A stretch of DNA of 51,452 nt from Myxosarcina sp. GI1 (GTDB lineage Bacteria > Cyanobacteriota > Cyanobacteriia > Cyanobacteriales > Xenococcaceae): positions 48,601 through 100,052 of the forward strand of contig NZ_JRFE01000029.1 of assembly GCF_000756305.1 (NCBI RefSeq), written 5' to 3'. This document shows positions 8,665 to 16,839 of this stretch, piece by piece. Each line of letters opens with the position of its first letter. Within the stretch, counting starts at the first letter, position 1. Position numbers and translations under genes: made by a program. The notes beneath the pieces are model-generated. The model saw only the letters and a program-made list of their open reading frames with translations. It did not search any database and was not told where the DNA came from.

Positions 8665-9045
8665 TTACTGTGGAGCTAAAATTCGCTCTAACGCGCCAAA
8701 ACTACCAGCAACTTTGTTAAATCCAGCGTAAACGCACAAAAATAAGAGTAATTCCTCAATTTCTGCTTTAGTTACTCCTTGTTTCATTGCCATATCTACA
8801 TGGGCTGCAAAAGGAGTACCAGGACCTAATAAATTTTGATTGACTACATCAACCGCAATTACAATTAAGGCTTTGGTTTTTTGATCGATTAATGGTAGTC
8901 CCCAGGCTTCACCAGCAACGCGAGTCACAAAATTACCAAATTCAGGATTGATATTTTGTAAAGCCGCTTGTAGTTCGAGATCGTCTAGAACGGCATTTTT
9001 ATATGGTGTAGCTGAAGATTTAGTCATCATTGGCATCTGAGTCAT
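8665..9045 (-). CDS. carboxymuconolactone decarboxylase-like protein
   Basis: This 126-residue, all-helical protein fits the CMD/AhpD-like family: KTKALIVIAVDVVN, then a conserved His82 in FAAHVDMAMKQGVTKAEIEE, and LFLCVYAGFNKVAGSF. The AhpD redox CxxC motif is absent, so it resembles gamma-carboxymuconolactone decarboxylases more than peroxidase-type members. It is the first gene of the minus-strand train and is duplicated as the N-terminal domain of the 1162-residue protein. ATG at 9045 is the first start; ATG codons at 9036 and 9030 are alternatives, and no clear ribosome site separates them. The role is probably ring or lactone chemistry on the cluster's product, which is inference. Confidence 0.85.
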   Translation of the reverse strand: MTQMPMMTKSSATPYKNAVLDDLELQAALQNINPEFGNFVTRVAGEAWGLPLIDQKTKALIVIAVDVVNQNLLGPGTPFAAHVDMAMKQGVTKAEIEELLLFLCVYAGFNKVAGSFGALERILAPQ

Positions 9046-9569
9046 AAGACAAAATTTTCAATAAAAAATTTCGTAACAATGTATCTATCGTTCGTTGCAA
9101 GTATGCAAATTAAGAATCTAGAGCTAAATAACAACTAGACACTCAAGTTATTTGCAACTATCAAAAAAAACGCTCGATTAAGTGAAACTGATTTGAACTT
9201 AAAAATCAATCGAGAAGAACTAGAGAAGAAAAATTTAGAAGTTAAGGATTGAGGATAAATAGTCAATTTCTAATTATTTGCTTCTTATACCAATTTTCTA
9301 AATGTAGACTACAGATCGATGAATTTTTCCTGCTCCCTCGCAATTCATCTGTAGCTTTATTTTTTGGAATTGTACTGCTTGTAGTTTTTGTCTTCCCTAC
9401 TTTTTCTCGATTGCTTCATAATATGCATTCAGAATTTTCGGCAAGCAATATTTTTTTTATCGAAGGAGACGAGTGATTGTTGGTATAGCTTCACTACGAA
9501 CTATCAATCTTATTGCCATAGATTCAAATACCATCATTAACTCACATTAATTCAAGTAAATTTAGCTTT
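9046..9569. other. divergent intergenic region, 524 bases
   Basis: This lies between the divergently read CMD operon and the cupin-RTX gene, so it should hold both promoters. It contains repeat A (9284-9339). A 75-codon hydrophobic frame at 9249-9476 overlaps that repeat and resembles no family I know, so I do not call it. No clear operator or terminator was seen. Confidence 0.5.
9284..9339. repeat. dispersed intergenic repeat A, copy 1
   Basis: The segment around CTAAATGTAGACTACAGATC and GATGAATTTTTCCTGCTCCC matches 34270-34330 with scattered substitutions. Both copies lie just upstream of a plus-strand gene region. Confidence 0.6.
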
Positions 9570-11903
9570 ATGACACATCCAATAAATTCTTTACCAATAC
9601 TTGTGAATGAAGACAATTTAGACAACGAACACAACTTGGAGCATTCACATGATCGAGATAAGACTGCCGATAAGTTAAATAAACTCGATCCTCTTTCATC
9701 ATTAGGAACAGAAGTAGTTGATGATTATCTAATTGTTGCTCAAGATGCACCCTTAAACGAACGCCCTGCAATCTATACTTCTGGAGATTTATATACTTTT
9801 TTAGCTACTAGCAAAGAAACTGACTTTCGTTTTAATGTTTTTGATTTTTTTATTCCCGAAGGAGGCGGACCACCACCACACATTCACAATTTTGAACACG
9901 AAGCTTTTTTCGTCGAAGAAGGTCGGGTTAGTTTCTTTCTGGGTAATGAAGCTGGCGCGATCGATATTCCTCCAGGAGAAGAGCGTCAAGAATTTCTTTT
10001 AGAGGGATTGCCAGAAGGAACTTTTATTTTCGGTCCCAGACTTAGACCTCATGGATTTGCCAACCCAGATTCAGATGAAGCAACATCGGGAACAAACAGT
10101 GGAGCGCGAATTCTTTCTCTAACTACTCCAGGCGGTTTAGACTTATTGTTCGAGTTTGCAGGTACTCCAGTCAAAGATCGAGAAGAACAGATTTTACCTC
10201 CACCTCTAGGAATCGATCCCAAACAGTTAGAGTTTGGACAAAGAACTGGCGGAGGAATTGCATTTTCGGGATACGAACCTCCTCAAGGAACACCTGACTA
10301 CGTACTGGTACTACCTGATGATATACCTAAGAAGTTAGAGAATAATATCAGAAGTCAGGTAAAGGGAATTGATGGTTTTAGCATTTTTACCGCTAGCGAA
10401 CGTCCAACTCTTACTGATGAGTTTGGCGTTGAATACACTTCTTTAAGCACGCTAACAGAAACAGAAGATGAACTGGGCAACCAACTATCTTATAATCAAT
10501 TTTCTCTCGCCCCTCAATCTACTACTACTTTAGTCGCAGCTTATTTAAATGACACTCAGGTGCTAGCACCGACAGCATCGTCAGCAACTGGAATTGCCAA
10601 TTTACAAATTAACGAAGCTGGAGAAATTGAATACAGCTTAACTGTGTCTGGTTTAGATTTTGGAGATACGCTCGCGTTAAGTAGCCCTCAAACTCCAAAC
10701 AACGAACTCGATGATGTTGTGGCTATTCATCTTCATTCGGGCGATCGCGGCAGCAGTGGTGCTCATGAGTTTAAGCTTCTAGATCCCCAACAACAGGATG
10801 AAAGCGATCTCGATATTACCGTAAACGATGATGGCTCTACTACTATTAGTGGCACATGGGAAAGTACGGAAGCGGAAATTCCTACAGATTTAACTGATTT
10901 TATCAGCGGTGATGGTAATGTTGGAGAAGAAAGTAGTTTTTACTTTCAAGTTCATACTAAAGGCAATCCTGAAGGAGAAATCAGGGGTCAGATTGCTTTA
11001 AATTCAGCAGATTTTCCCGATCCACTTGTAAGTGAGGACTACGAAGCATTTTATGTTCGTGAAGGAAGTTTGTCATTTCAAATTAACGATGAAGTTCGAT
11101 TGGCAGAATCAGACACTTTTGTTTATATCGCTCCAGGAAACAAATATTCATTTGCTAACTTCGGTGAAGAGACTGTAGAGTCTTTAGCGATTACTATTCC
11201 CAATGAATCAGAAGCAGACACATTTTTTGGTAATAGCAATATTTCTTTTCCATCGCCTTTAGAATCTCAAGGTTTGTCTTCTCCAACCTTTTTCTTTTTG
11301 GGGGATGAAGCAGACATCTTCGATAGACCCGATAAAAACAATCGTCGGGTTTATGGCGGAGATGGGAATGACGAACTTTTTGCTAACCAAGACGATCGCC
11401 TGTTCGGTCAAGATGGAGATGACATCTTAAATGCTTCAAGCGATCGAAATAATAATCGTCTTGATGGTGGCGCAGGAAATGACATACTCTTGGGTGGGAA
11501 AAACAGCGAGTTAGTTGGTGGTAGTGGCGACGATATTCTCAGAATTTTGGGTGGCGATAATAATCTTCTTTATGGTAATGAGGGAGCCGACCAGTTCTGG
11601 CTGGCTAATGGTGCAATACCAGACACAGTAACTGAAACTAGACAGCTAACTAATTTAGGTTTACCAAATTTAGAAGATACCAGAAATACTATCGTTGATT
11701 TTGAGTTGGGAGTGGATAAAATTGGAATCGGTGGCGTGGCAGGAATATCTTCTTTTGACGATCTCAAACTACTACCTGCATTTGGCGATATCCGCAGTAC
11801 GAGTATAGTTGCTATTGATGGTACAGAAAACGAGGTATCTCTGGGAAATGTAGCGAATATTCTATTTAATGAACTTAGTGCCGAAGATTTTGTTTTTGTT
11901 TAA
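9570..11903 (+). CDS. secreted cupin-CHRD-cupin protein with RTX repeats
   Basis: This 777-residue acidic protein has a cupin domain at about 88-195 with metal-type ligands His104, His106, Glu110 and His161. A CHRD domain at about 318-476 (TTTLVAAYLNDTQVLAP, VAIHLHSGDRGSSGAHEF, FYFQVHTKGNPEGEIRGQI) sits just before a second cupin half (EAFYVREGSLSFQINDE, about 492-545). The break in the second cupin falls where a cupin's HxH strand belongs, so the CHRD domain seems inserted into it. From 594 to about 660 are RTX nonapeptide calcium-binding repeats (GGDGNDELF, GQDGDDIL, GGAGNDIL). The C-terminus ends in hydrophobic FVFV, as in type I secretion substrates; there is no N-terminal signal. It is probably exported to the surface or matrix. 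The enzymatic role is unknown. Confidence 0.83.
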   Translation: MTHPINSLPILVNEDNLDNEHNLEHSHDRDKTADKLNKLDPLSSLGTEVVDDYLIVAQDAPLNERPAIYTSGDLYTFLATSKETDFRFNVFDFFIPEGGGPPPHIHNFEHEAFFVEEGRVSFFLGNEAGAIDIPPGEERQEFLLEGLPEGTFIFGPRLRPHGFANPDSDEATSGTNSGARILSLTTPGGLDLLFEFAGTPVKDREEQILPPPLGIDPKQLEFGQRTGGGIAFSGYEPPQGTPDYVLVLPDDIPKKLENNIRSQVKGIDGFSIFTASERPTLTDEFGVEYTSLSTLTETEDELGNQLSYNQFSLAPQSTTTLVAAYLNDTQVLAPTASSATGIANLQINEAGEIEYSLTVSGLDFGDTLALSSPQTPNNELDDVVAIHLHSGDRGSSGAHEFKLLDPQQQDESDLDITVNDDGSTTISGTWESTEAEIPTDLTDFISGDGNVGEESSFYFQVHTKGNPEGEIRGQIALNSADFPDPLVSEDYEAFYVREGSLSFQINDEVRLAESDTFVYIAPGNKYSFANFGEETVESLAITIPNESEADTFFGNSNISFPSPLESQGLSSPTFFFLGDEADIFDRPDKNNRRVYGGDGNDELFANQDDRLFGQDGDDILNASSDRNNNRLDGGAGNDILLGGKNSELVGGSGDDILRILGGDNNLLYGNEGADQFWLANGAIPDTVTETRQLTNLGLPNLEDTRNTIVDFELGVDKIGIGGVAGISSFDDLKLLPAFGDIRSTSIVAIDGTENEVSLGNVANILFNELSAEDFVFV

Positions 11904-12295
11904 ATTTAATGTACTTAAAGGCGTTGCTCAATGAATAGATGATTAGCTAAAAACTGGTATAGATTAATGTTTTAAATAGTAGCTTAGAAGTCTAATCGAG
12001 GCTTCAAGCTTCTTAAAAGATTTAGAATAACAGAACGTCTTGCGGTGTAAACGAGCCTGATAGTGGCGATGACTATAGTCTTGGCTCTTAACTATAGTCA
12101 TCGTCGTCTTACTGATTAAATGAGCGCAATCATTTTTTGGGAGTTACATTCTGGGCATTGCATCATAGCCTTTATCATACTTTATTTGTGCAACACCGAA
12201 ATTTACGACTTTATCTTGGGGATAAAAGGAGCAAGAGTTTGGACGGTAGATTATTCCTCATTCCTGACTTCTAAATTTCGCTCTAATAATGCTAA
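11904..12295. other. convergent intergenic region, 392 bases
   Basis: This lies between the converging cupin-RTX and Mn catalase genes. It contains a strong hairpin at 12067-12103. A 69-codon frame at 12120-12329 runs into the catalase gene and has no family features, so I reject it. Confidence 0.5.
12067..12103. terminator. perfect 13-bp hairpin between convergent genes
   Basis: CGATGACTATAGT and ACTATAGTCATCG form a perfect stem around an 11-base loop. It lacks a long U tract on either side. Its place between convergent genes suits a bidirectional terminator, but transcript stabilisation is also possible. Confidence 0.5.
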
Positions 12296-13009
12296 CTATG
12301 CTTTCTCTGGCGTAGGATTGGCAATATAACGAAAATCTTTATCAGAATTCCAGGGTCCGCGCTCGTCAATTTCCAGATTTGCACCATTTTCTGAAGTAGA
12401 AGTAGACAAGTTATAGTAAATGTCTACTGTTTCATCAGGTTGAACGTTACCGAAGAAAGGATCGGTTAATTTACCTAATGAATCTAAGGCTTTCATAAAC
12501 ATTTTAGTATGAGAAATTTCGCGAGTTAGTAAGTGTACTAGAGTTTCTTTTGTACCTTCGTCTGGCGCTAATTTTATTAAAGATTCATAAGTCTGACGTG
12601 CACCCGCTTCAGCAGCAATGTTAGCTCTAAGATCTCGAACTACATGACCACCTTCATTAATATAATTGGCATTCCAAGCCGAACCTTGAGAATCTAAAAA
12701 GTGCGGTCCAGCACCTCTAACTGCAAATAAAGTACTTTTGAAAGCATCTGTCTGATCGACATTTTTGGTGTGTACTTCAATTAGTTTGCCAATCATTTCT
12801 AGATGACTAAACTCTTCTATGGCAATATCTTGCAGCATATCTTTAATACCAGGGTCTTCTGTATGAAAAGACTGTACCCAATATTGAAGTGCCGCAGAAA
12901 GTTCTCCAGTAGCCCCACCAAATTGTTCTAATAGTAACTGAGCAAAACGTGGATTTGGTTCTTTAACGTTGACGGATTTAGCGATTAATTCTTTTTTATG
13001 AAAAAACAT
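12296..13009 (-). CDS. manganese catalase (non-heme)
   Basis: This 237-residue ferritin-like protein should dismutate hydrogen peroxide at a dimanganese site. The expected ligands are visible: Glu36 (ATGELSAALQYW), Glu66 and His69 (IAIEEFSHLEM), Glu134 (AAEAGARQTYES) and His167 (LTREISHTKMF). The length is slightly short of longer family members but the four-helix core is complete. It is cytoplasmic, with no signal. It is transcribed towards the cupin-RTX gene from an AT-rich upstream region. A possible N-terminal remnant of a second copy occurs at 51354. Confidence 0.93.
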   Translation of the reverse strand: MFFHKKELIAKSVNVKEPNPRFAQLLLEQFGGATGELSAALQYWVQSFHTEDPGIKDMLQDIAIEEFSHLEMIGKLIEVHTKNVDQTDAFKSTLFAVRGAGPHFLDSQGSAWNANYINEGGHVVRDLRANIAAEAGARQTYESLIKLAPDEGTKETLVHLLTREISHTKMFMKALDSLGKLTDPFFGNVQPDETVDIYYNLSTSTSENGANLEIDERGPWNSDKDFRYIANPTPEKA

Positions 13010-13487
13010 TAGTCGTCTCTCTCTACAATCTCTGTTTATTTACTTTAATAAATCGATAATAGTATTTTTCCAAAAAAAAATATTAAATCAAAAGATAGAG
13101 ATATATTTTTAAATTTTTAATAGAAAGAAGTATGAATAACTCGTTTTTTGTACGGTATGATACTTATTTCTTATTTTTTACTCTAATATTGCGAATTTTA
13201 ATTTTTTATGGTTTTATTTTTTAAGCATAAATTTAGAAGATGTCATTGATATGTCAATACTGTCTCAATTACATGACATACTTTCAGTATATTTGTTTTA
13301 AAAAGCTTCAGTATAAAAAACAAAAATATTATAACTTTTGATAGACGATAACCTTGCAAAAATAAAAGTAAGAATAATAGCATATTGGTAAAAAAACTTG
13401 GTAAAAATGCGAAATTGCTAATAATACATATTCGTACGCTCGAATTTAAAAAACACAAATATCGAACTACAAACCAAGGTAGAAAAA
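13010..13487. other. very AT-rich divergent promoter region
   Basis: This 478-base stretch separates the Mn catalase start from the SDR pseudogene. It is dominated by A/T runs and should carry the catalase promoter. A hydrophobic 71-codon minus frame (13243-13458) is best explained by T-rich codons and is not called. Confidence 0.5.
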
Positions 13488-13733
13488 ATGGTCAATAAAG
13501 AACGTCGTCTTACTCCCGATGATATTCCGCTACAACAGTTGGAGTATCCTGCATCTCAAGCAGATATGACTTCCCGACCAGATAGCGATCTATATAACTA
13601 CTTGCCAGCAGCAAAGCTAGAAAGAAAAGTTGCTTTTATTACTGGTGCAAATTCTGGGATCGAACGCGCCGTAGCGATCGCCTGGGCGATGTGAGGAACA
13701 GAAGTATCGCTGAATTTTTACACCAAACCCTTA
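13488..13733 (+). pseudogene. short-chain dehydrogenase fragment, broken by a stop
   Basis: The start is clear (AAGGTAG then ATG). The 68-residue product matches the N-terminus of stress-type SDR oxidoreductases: a long leader with PLQQLEYPASQADM, then the nucleotide-binding start KVAFITGANSGIERAVAIAW. The expected TGxxxGIG has Glu in place of the last Gly. A TGA follows at 13692, yet the frame continues in SDR style (GTEVSLNFY) for about 10 codons before similarity is lost. The rest of the roughly 280-residue enzyme is missing, so this is a decayed gene. A remnant runs on to about 13850 without recognisable sequence. Confidence 0.75.
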
Positions 13734-13883
13734 CAAACTTGGAGCTTTAACTTGCAATTAGTGGATAAAAAATTAAGTCAATCGCCTATTTTTCCGACTC
13801 TTATCCCTATCGCTAAGGCTCTCTGGTTAAAGTTTATAGCTGACACGCCATAATGTTAATTACTGTTTGACAACAAGAATATT

Positions 13884-14330
13884 ATGAGTAAACCAAAAGT
13901 AAAATATTGGCACGTATGGACTGATAGAGATGGAATTAGCCATCAAACTCAATGTGAATTAACTAACTTTGAAAAAGAAAGTATGGGTGGCGATGCCGAT
14001 CCGCAGTGGAATAACCATTTACTTAGCAGCGATGCAGAAGTTTTGTTTACCGTTCAGCCAGTCGGTTGGGTTGGCGAGTGGCATGAAAACCCTAAGCCAC
14101 AGTGGATCGTTCCTCTATCTGGTCGCTGGTTTGTCGAAACAATGGACGGTAAGCGCGTAGAGATGGGTGCTGGTGAAATTTCTTTTGGTGGCGATCAAAA
14201 TACCAAGCCAAATGACAAAGGACATCAAGGGCATCTTTCTGGTACGGTAGGTGACGAACCAGCCAGATTAATGGTAGTGCAATTAAAAGATAAAAAATGG
14301 ATTGCAGCGCAGCCTGGGGACTTTAGTTGA
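13884..14330 (+). CDS. cupin-domain protein
   Basis: This 148-residue protein has a single beta-barrel cupin core: VGWVGEWHENPKPQWIVPLS, GRWFVETMDGKRVEMGAGEI, then SFGGDQ and GHQGHLSG. The metal ligands are incomplete compared with classic HxH...E...H cupins, and only His in GEWHENP and the GHQGH histidines are obvious. It is cytoplasmic. It lies 64 bases upstream of the SMP-30-like lactonase gene, so the two may act together, but a heptamer array separates them. The substrate is unknown. Confidence 0.75.
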   Translation: MSKPKVKYWHVWTDRDGISHQTQCELTNFEKESMGGDADPQWNNHLLSSDAEVLFTVQPVGWVGEWHENPKPQWIVPLSGRWFVETMDGKRVEMGAGEISFGGDQNTKPNDKGHQGHLSGTVGDEPARLMVVQLKDKKWIAAQPGDFS

Positions 14331-14350
14331 AATTAGCTCTTAGCATTGAC

Positions 14351-14372
14351 CATTAAACATTAAACATTAAAA
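14351..14372. repeat. tandem heptamer CATTAAA array
   Basis: Three copies of CATTAAA/ATTAAAC sit between the cupin and lactonase genes. Confidence 0.7.
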
Positions 14373-14394
14373 GACGTTAATTGATAAATGCTAA

Positions 14395-15309
14395 ATGATA
14401 AATAAAAAAGGTATTGAAATTTATGACGATCGCCTCAAACCTTTGTTAATTCCCAATGCGGCGCTGAAAAAACTAACAGATGGTGCGGTTCACGGAGAAG
14501 GACCTGTTTATCTTCCCGAAGATGATAGCGTAATTTGGAGCGATGCTCACGGCAATCGTCTGTTGCGCTGGAGTCCTACCGAGGGAAATAAAGTGATTCG
14601 TCAGCCATCCCACTATCAAAGCGGTAATTATCTCGATTTACAAGGTCGTCTCGTTTCTTGTTCTCAGGGTCAACGAGCAATTATTCGACAGGAAAGCGAC
14701 GGTGAGTGGAAGGTTTTGGTAGACCGCTATCAAGGTAAGCGGCTAAATAGCCCTAACGATCTGGTAGTCAAAAGCGATGGCACGATTTGGTTTAGCGACC
14801 CCACTTTTGGTATTACTCACGAAAATCAGGGATACGGAGGCGAACAGGAACAGGCTGGTGATTTTGTCTATCGTTTCGATCCAGAAACGGGAGAAATAGA
14901 TGCGGTAATTAAAGAAATGGCAAAACCGAACGGACTGGCATTTAGTCCCGATGAAAGCCTGTTATATGTTTCCGATACTTCTGCTGCCGAACATCCCCAA
15001 CAGCATCACTATATTCGCGTCTATGAAGTAAGAGAAAATCGCTATGCAGAAAACGGTCGGGTGTTTGCCGTCATCGAACCTGGAGAACCAGATGGTTTTC
15101 GTTTAGACGTACATGGCAATATTTTTACCAGTTCTGCCGATAGCGTTCAGGTATATGCACCTGATGGTACACATTTGGGGAAAATTTTGGTACCAGAAGT
15201 ATGTACCAATCTTACTTTTGGTGGACGAGAAGGCAACCGTTTATTTATTACGGCAAAAACTTCTCTTTATGCGATCGCACTTAATACTAGTGGTCTGTCC
15301 ATTAATTAA
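14395..15309 (+). CDS. SMP-30/gluconolactonase family lactonase
   Basis: This 304-residue six-bladed beta-propeller probably hydrolyses sugar lactones such as gluconolactone using a divalent metal. The family ligands are recognisable: Glu in GAVHGEGPVYLPEDDSV, Asn in KRLNSPNDLVVKSDGTIWF, and Asp in LLYVSDTSA. Further motifs are GTIWFSDPTFGI and MAKPNGLAFSPDESL. The start ATG at 14395 lacks a strong ribosome site. With the downstream GH15 and GMC genes it could serve oxidative sugar metabolism. It has no signal peptide. Confidence 0.9.
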   Translation: MINKKGIEIYDDRLKPLLIPNAALKKLTDGAVHGEGPVYLPEDDSVIWSDAHGNRLLRWSPTEGNKVIRQPSHYQSGNYLDLQGRLVSCSQGQRAIIRQESDGEWKVLVDRYQGKRLNSPNDLVVKSDGTIWFSDPTFGITHENQGYGGEQEQAGDFVYRFDPETGEIDAVIKEMAKPNGLAFSPDESLLYVSDTSAAEHPQQHHYIRVYEVRENRYAENGRVFAVIEPGEPDGFRLDVHGNIFTSSADSVQVYAPDGTHLGKILVPEVCTNLTFGGREGNRLFITAKTSLYAIALNTSGLSIN

Positions 15310-15323
15310 TGATGAGTAATATT

Positions 15324-15390
15324 TCCCCTAGTCCCCAGTCCCCCAGTCTGCCTTAACCACTCAATTTAAAATTGACAGATTACTAGGGGA
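15324..15390. terminator. long stem-loop after the lactonase gene
   Basis: TCCCCTAGT (15324-15332) pairs perfectly with ACTAGGGGA (15382-15390). The loop holds a second small palindrome, TCAATTTAAAATTGA. Placed 15 bases after the lactonase stop, it is a plausible terminator or cruciform. Confidence 0.45.
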
Positions 15391-15432
15391 GTACAGCAAC
15401 CTTAAATATTTTAGATTTGGAGCTAAACAATA

Positions 15433-16008
15433 ATGGTCAAATTTATAAATAAATTTATTTATGCTGCGGTCGCTTTTCTCTTAACTAGCGGTATGCTTTT
15501 CAAAATTCCCGTCTTGTCAGCTACGAGAGAATTGGCTTTAATCTATCCCCCCAATAGTTTTCCAGGAGAAATAAGAAGCTGGATTTTGTTGATTTTTCGG
15601 ATTGGTATTGGGATTATCTTTATTCTTCACGGCTATCCCAAACTGACTCATTTAAAACAGTGGTCTGAGAATCTAAAAATGCCCGTATTTCTCTGTTTTA
15701 TTGGGGCGGCAACTATGTTTTTGGGCGGCTTTTGTTTGATTGCTGGTTTTCTGACTGGTTTGGTTAGTATCGGTATTTTATGCTGTATGGCACTGGCTTT
15801 GTTTTTGCATATTAAGGGTGGTAAACCTTTTGTTGCCCAAGATCCTTATTTAAATCCTCCCGACTATTATAAAGGACCGAAAGGAAAAGCCGAAGCACCA
15901 AGCTGCGAAAAAGCTTTTGTTTATATTCTGATTATGCTCGTACTGATGGTATTTGGACCTGGGCTATATTCCCTCGATGCCATATTACTCCCTAATCTTT
16001 CTTTTTAG
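15433..16008 (+). CDS. DoxX family membrane protein
   Basis: This 191-residue protein has about four to five hydrophobic segments. The core motif RIGIGIIFILHGYPKLTHLKQW, followed by an inner-membrane helix pair, is the DoxX signature. Family members are small membrane subunits tied to redox enzymes or thiosulfate/quinone chemistry, often with unknown partners. There is an extra N-terminal hydrophobic segment (residues 8-30) and a soluble loop (PYLNPPDYYKGPKGKAEAPS). A GGAG site precedes ATG at 15433. It follows the lactonase gene by 123 bases with a hairpin between them, so it may be separately transcribed. Confidence 0.82.
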   Translation: MVKFINKFIYAAVAFLLTSGMLFKIPVLSATRELALIYPPNSFPGEIRSWILLIFRIGIGIIFILHGYPKLTHLKQWSENLKMPVFLCFIGAATMFLGGFCLIAGFLTGLVSIGILCCMALALFLHIKGGKPFVAQDPYLNPPDYYKGPKGKAEAPSCEKAFVYILIMLVLMVFGPGLYSLDAILLPNLSF

Positions 16009-16055
16009 TTTTAGTTATAGAAATATCAAAATTTGTAGCTGCTAATAACAAGCGC

Positions 16056-16071
16056 GATTCCGTTCGGAATC
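16056..16071. terminator. small hairpin after doxX-like gene
   Basis: GATTCC and GGAATC flank a GTTC loop, 48 bases after the stop. It is weak and has no T tract. Confidence 0.3.
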
Positions 16072-16178
16072 AATTTGTGCAATTGAAAAGCAAAATCTAT
16101 TTAAATTTATTTATCTATCATCGATAGAGTAACTAAAAATTCACACTCGATCTGAGAAAATTTAATTTAGTTTTTAGC

Positions 16179-16790
16179 ATGAGCAACTTTTTATCGGGTG
16201 TAGCGGTTTTAGCATCGCTATTAGCTCTATTTAGCAGTGGTTTTAGCATTATACAGGTATTAAATTTACAACAAAAACTGGATGTTGCGATCGCCGAACT
16301 CAAAACTACTGCAAATAATAGTCCGAATCTTAACTCAACTCAACCGAATTCCGAACCAACAACACCTATAGCCTCGCCATCAGCAGCCACAAATAATGCA
16401 GTAATTCAGCCAGGTCAATTCGTTCGTAGTGCCTTTAGTAACCTGGCCACAATAGAACTGCTCAAAGCCAATCGCGTTCCCCAGCAATCAGGCAAGGTTA
16501 ACGTCCAGATGAGAATTCGTCTGACTTCAACAGGAAAAGCTGCGCCTGGATTAGTAACCAAAAGTATTTATTTTGCTAGTACTACCGCTCGCGATCCCGC
16601 TAGTGGTGAAACTTATAGCGCAGATTTAGATAACGCAACTCCTGGTGTAAATTTAAAAGTAATGGCAATTAACGAACAACCTTCAGCAGATGCTTATGTT
16701 TGGATGAATATACCAGAAAATGTTAATAGAGTCGATCTTTACATTCCAGATACAGAAGCTTTTACTAGCGTGCCAATTGCCAATAATTGA
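16179..16790 (+). CDS. membrane-anchored hypothetical protein
   Basis: I do not recognise this 203-residue protein. It has one N-terminal hydrophobic helix (about 5-27), a Thr/Pro/Ser/Asn-rich linker (48-75), then a compact beta-rich domain. The beta domain contains LKANRVPQQSGKVNVQMRI, ITSTGKAAPG-like and AYVWMNIPENVNRVDLYIPD stretches. The architecture suggests an outward-facing globular domain on a stalk. It is followed 49 bases later by the alpha/beta hydrolase gene. No cysteine follows the helix, so it is not an obvious lipoprotein. Confidence 0.65.
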   Translation: MSNFLSGVAVLASLLALFSSGFSIIQVLNLQQKLDVAIAELKTTANNSPNLNSTQPNSEPTTPIASPSAATNNAVIQPGQFVRSAFSNLATIELLKANRVPQQSGKVNVQMRIRLTSTGKAAPGLVTKSIYFASTTARDPASGETYSADLDNATPGVNLKVMAINEQPSADAYVWMNIPENVNRVDLYIPDTEAFTSVPIANN

Positions 16791-16839
16791 GCCAGGTCGA
16801 ATTTTTCTGGCAGCAAACCATTTATTTGTTTGATGTTCT

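Noticed and set aside
9249-9476. 75-codon hydrophobic frame
   Set aside because: It overlaps dispersed repeat A and an AT-rich upstream region; no ribosome site or family match.
12120-12329. 69-codon frame overlapping the end of Mn catalase
   Set aside because: It is antisense to a certain gene at its end and has no ribosome site or family feature.
13243-13458. 71-codon hydrophobic minus frame
   Set aside because: Poly-T-rich composition makes Phe/Leu/Ile codons by chance; no start context.
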